Program-made: the position numbers and the translations under genes
Origin: Nitrospirota bacterium
GTDB lineage: Bacteria > Nitrospirota > Thermodesulfovibrionia > Thermodesulfovibrionales > Magnetobacteriaceae
Length of the DNA: 7,125 nucleotides
NCBI GenBank assembly: GCA_015233485.1
Contig: JADFXO010000202.1
Span: forward strand, 1-7,125
Direction: 5' to 3'
Shown: positions 5,679 through 7,125 of the stretch, in pieces
Position numbering within the stretch: position 1 is the stretch's first letter
Layout of the letters: every line of letters begins with the position of its first letter
Notes under the pieces: model-generated
Told to the model about the DNA's origin: nothing
Databases searched by the model: none
The model's input: the letters and a program-made list of their open reading frames with translations, nothing else

Positions 5679-5707
5679 AATCTACCATAAAAACATAATT
5701 ATTTCAA
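5679..5707 (-). promoter_or_regulatory. Possible promoter of the WD40 lipoprotein gene
   Basis: On the minus strand, TTGAAA (5707-5702) and TAGATT (5684-5679) are separated by 17 bp in an AT-rich stretch. The start point would fall near 5672, 25 nt before the ATG at 5647. The -35 box is good and the -10 box is weak, so this is a moderate call. Confidence 0.4.
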
Positions 5708-5804
5708 TAGGAATTTGGGTAGTGCCGCCCTAAGCCGGAGTGCCGAAGCCGCCAACGAGCGGCAGCCGGAATTCAACAGTTAAACGTGTGCGTGAATACG
5801 GGGT

Positions 5805-5825
5805 GAAGGGGGATTATCCCCCTTC
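5805..5825. terminator. Strong hairpin in the leader of the glycosyltransferase gene
   Basis: GAAGGGGGA, loop TTA, then TCCCCCTTC: a perfect 9-bp stem with 3-nt loop. On the plus strand it is followed by GTCTTTAATCC, only moderately T-rich, so it is at best a weak intrinsic terminator. No plus-strand gene ends just before it, and the genes on both sides diverge from this region. It may be a transcriptional barrier, an attenuator ahead of the glycosyltransferase, or a dispersed repeat. A second small stem (GCCGC/GCGGC, 5748-5763) lies in a GC-rich patch upstream. A possible -10 box TATACT (5862-5867) lies downstream without a convincing -35. Confidence 0.4.
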
Positions 5826-5906
5826 GTCTTTAATCCTTGCGCTTATTTTGCATAATTGCCATATACTGTGTTAAGATTCCCTCAAACGCTGCCGACTAAA
5901 AAATAG

Positions 5907-7058
5907 ATGAAACCACAGACTGCCGTTATAATTTGCAACTGGAACAAGAAGGATTATTTGTTACCGTGTATCGACTCGGTATTAAACCAGACATACAGGG
6001 ATTTCGACCTCTATGTCGTGGATAATGCCTCTGATGACGGCTCCGCCCATGCTGTTAAACAGACATACGGCGGCAGGATTAATCTTATCGAAAATGAGAC
6101 AAACAAGGGCGGCTCCGGCGGTTTTAATACGGGGATTTCTGCGGCCCTGGCCTCTGGCAAAGGCTATGAGTTTTTGTATCTCCTTGATAACGATACCAGA
6201 GCTGAGGACGGCGCCCTCGTTGCCCTCGTTGACTTTATGATTAAACACCCTGAGGCCGGTATCGCCGGCTCTAAGCTCTACTATATGGTTAACCAGCCCG
6301 GTACAGTCCAGGAATTCGGCGCGTGGCTGGACTGGGAGGCCGCATTTATTAAGCCCAATAAAAAAAACTATTCGGAGACATCTCACGGCGAAATAACCGA
6401 GGACATAGAGGTTGACTATGTCCCCGCGTGTTCGCTTATCACGCGAACAGACGCAGTCAAGAAGACCGGCCTTCTTGACGAAAGCTATTTCCTCTACTGG
6501 GACGACATGGACTGGGCGTGGCGAATGAAATTGAAGGGTTATAAAATCTTTGGGGCGGCCAAATCGAAGGTATTTCACGCGATGGGCATATCAAGCAAAA
6601 AAGATCTCCTCACTACATACTATTTCTGGAAAAACAGGGTGAGGTTTTTCAGGAAATACGGGACCGCGGCGACGATGGATACACTGCTTGGCGATGTCTT
6701 TACGGCCATTTATACGTGCGCGGCGTTTGAAAAGACCAATACTAAAGAGATAATCTACCGCGCGGCCATAGACGGCCTGAAAGGTATTGGCGGCCGGGCC
6801 GATTTTAACAAAAATACTGACCCATCTCTCACACTGGACATAAGTAAAAATTTCGTCGGCATGAATAATACCAGAGTCATCAAAGTAGGTCATGTGATTT
6901 TAGACGCAAGGGAGGCAGACGCCGGCGATGGCGATGTAATCTACGCCGACGCCTACGGAAATACTATCGCGGCCACAGAGGCGTGGAAACTAAAGCTGGC
7001 CTACCCTGCCGCAAAAGCGAAATTTGTTGAAAATCTGAGGAGACAAAACCTTGTCTGA
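5907..7058 (+). CDS. GT2 family glycosyltransferase (rhamnosyltransferase-like)
   Basis: A 383-residue GT-A fold glycosyltransferase expected to move a sugar from an NDP-sugar onto a growing surface polysaccharide or lipid-linked glycan at the cytoplasmic face of the membrane. The N-terminus AVIICNWNKKDYLLPCIDSV is the usual first strand of the fold. VVDNASDDGS holds the nucleotide-contacting D39, LLDND (92-96) is the DXD metal-binding motif, and YWDDMDWAWR (197-206) carries the acidic catalytic-base region. The last 100 or so residues are not assigned. The start is fixed by a TAG immediately upstream of ATG 5907; no good ribosome site is visible, so initiation may be weak. It overlaps the next gene by 8 bp, indicating an operon. 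The sugar specificity cannot be read from the sequence. Confidence 0.92.
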   Translation: MKPQTAVIICNWNKKDYLLPCIDSVLNQTYRDFDLYVVDNASDDGSAHAVKQTYGGRINLIENETNKGGSGGFNTGISAALASGKGYEFLYLLDNDTRAEDGALVALVDFMIKHPEAGIAGSKLYYMVNQPGTVQEFGAWLDWEAAFIKPNKKNYSETSHGEITEDIEVDYVPACSLITRTDAVKKTGLLDESYFLYWDDMDWAWRMKLKGYKIFGAAKSKVFHAMGISSKKDLLTTYYFWKNRVRFFRKYGTAATMDTLLGDVFTAIYTCAAFEKTNTKEIIYRAAIDGLKGIGGRADFNKNTDPSLTLDISKNFVGMNNTRVIKVGHVILDAREADAGDGDVIYADAYGNTIAATEAWKLKLAYPAAKAKFVENLRRQNLV

Positions 7059-7125
7059 TAATAACACACCCCTTGTCAGCGCGGTAATAGTCTCGTATAA
7101 CCGAAAGGATGATATCAGGGAAACG
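7051..7125 (+). CDS. Second GT2-like glycosyltransferase, N-terminal fragment
   Basis: The first 25 codons of a gene that continues beyond the window. From a TTG at 7051 the frame reads SDNNTPLVSAVIVSYNRKDD after the initiator, and AVIVSYNRKDD is the typical opening strand of GT2 enzymes. GAGGAG at 7037-7042 stands 8 nt before the TTG, and the start overlaps the stop of the preceding glycosyltransferase by 8 bp, which suggests translational coupling. No ATG is present in this frame within the window; a start further downstream would cut into the conserved strand, so TTG is the best choice. Confidence 0.72.
   Translation, partial: MSDNNTPLVSAVIVSYNRKDDIRET

Noticed and set aside
5982..6578. 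Minus-strand open frame of 198 codons
   Set aside because: Antisense to the conserved glycosyltransferase core with its DXD and DDMDW motifs; no recognisable protein features and no ribosome site.

Overview
The window looks like an accessory, repeat-rich stretch of a bacterial chromosome with moderate GC content. Domain style (a cyclase-NB-ARC-TPR receptor, a lipoprotein built of near-identical WD40 repeats, hicBA and AbrB-type toxin-antitoxin genes, a palindromic REP-like element, GT2 glycosyltransferases) would suit an environmental lineage such as Nitrospirota or a deltaproteobacterial group. That placement is an impression from gene style only; there is no rRNA or marker gene here.

Left part (1-2802): one large open frame that is already open at base 1. 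It encodes a STAND/NLR-like protein with an N-terminal class III nucleotide cyclase carrying a full set of catalytic residues, a central NB-ARC ATPase and a C-terminal array of 46-residue TPR units. The array is five exact-length 138-bp repeats with blocks of perfect identity between non-adjacent units, which points to recent recombination. The likely job is ligand sensing by the TPRs, an ATP-dependent switch, and a cyclic nucleotide signal.

Middle-left (2803-3972): an 81-bp nested palindrome, a compact hicB-hicA toxin-antitoxin pair in antitoxin-first order, then a 3'-end remnant of a TPR gene homologous to the end of the large receptor gene (about 83% identity over 94 bp at a constant offset of 770 bp). 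The hicBA cassette is therefore bracketed by two copies of the same gene terminus. Facing it on the minus strand is a solitary AbrB/MazE-like antitoxin with a perfect-consensus sigma70 promoter and two inverted repeats that could be operators. The place where its toxin gene would be expected is occupied by the TPR remnant and hicA.

Middle-right (3973-5710): a 184-residue coiled-coil protein of unknown function (+ strand) converges on a minus-strand lipoprotein made of exactly seven 42-residue WD40 repeats, i.e. one closed beta-propeller on a lipid anchor. Its repeats are almost identical except at a few recurring positions.

Right end (5711-7125): a short intergenic stretch with a strong hairpin, then a GT2 glycosyltransferase overlapping by 8 bp the start of a second GT2-like gene that runs off the window. 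This is the beginning of a surface-polysaccharide gene cluster and is probably unrelated in function to the left part.

No tRNA, rRNA, CRISPR array, transposase or integrase gene is visible.
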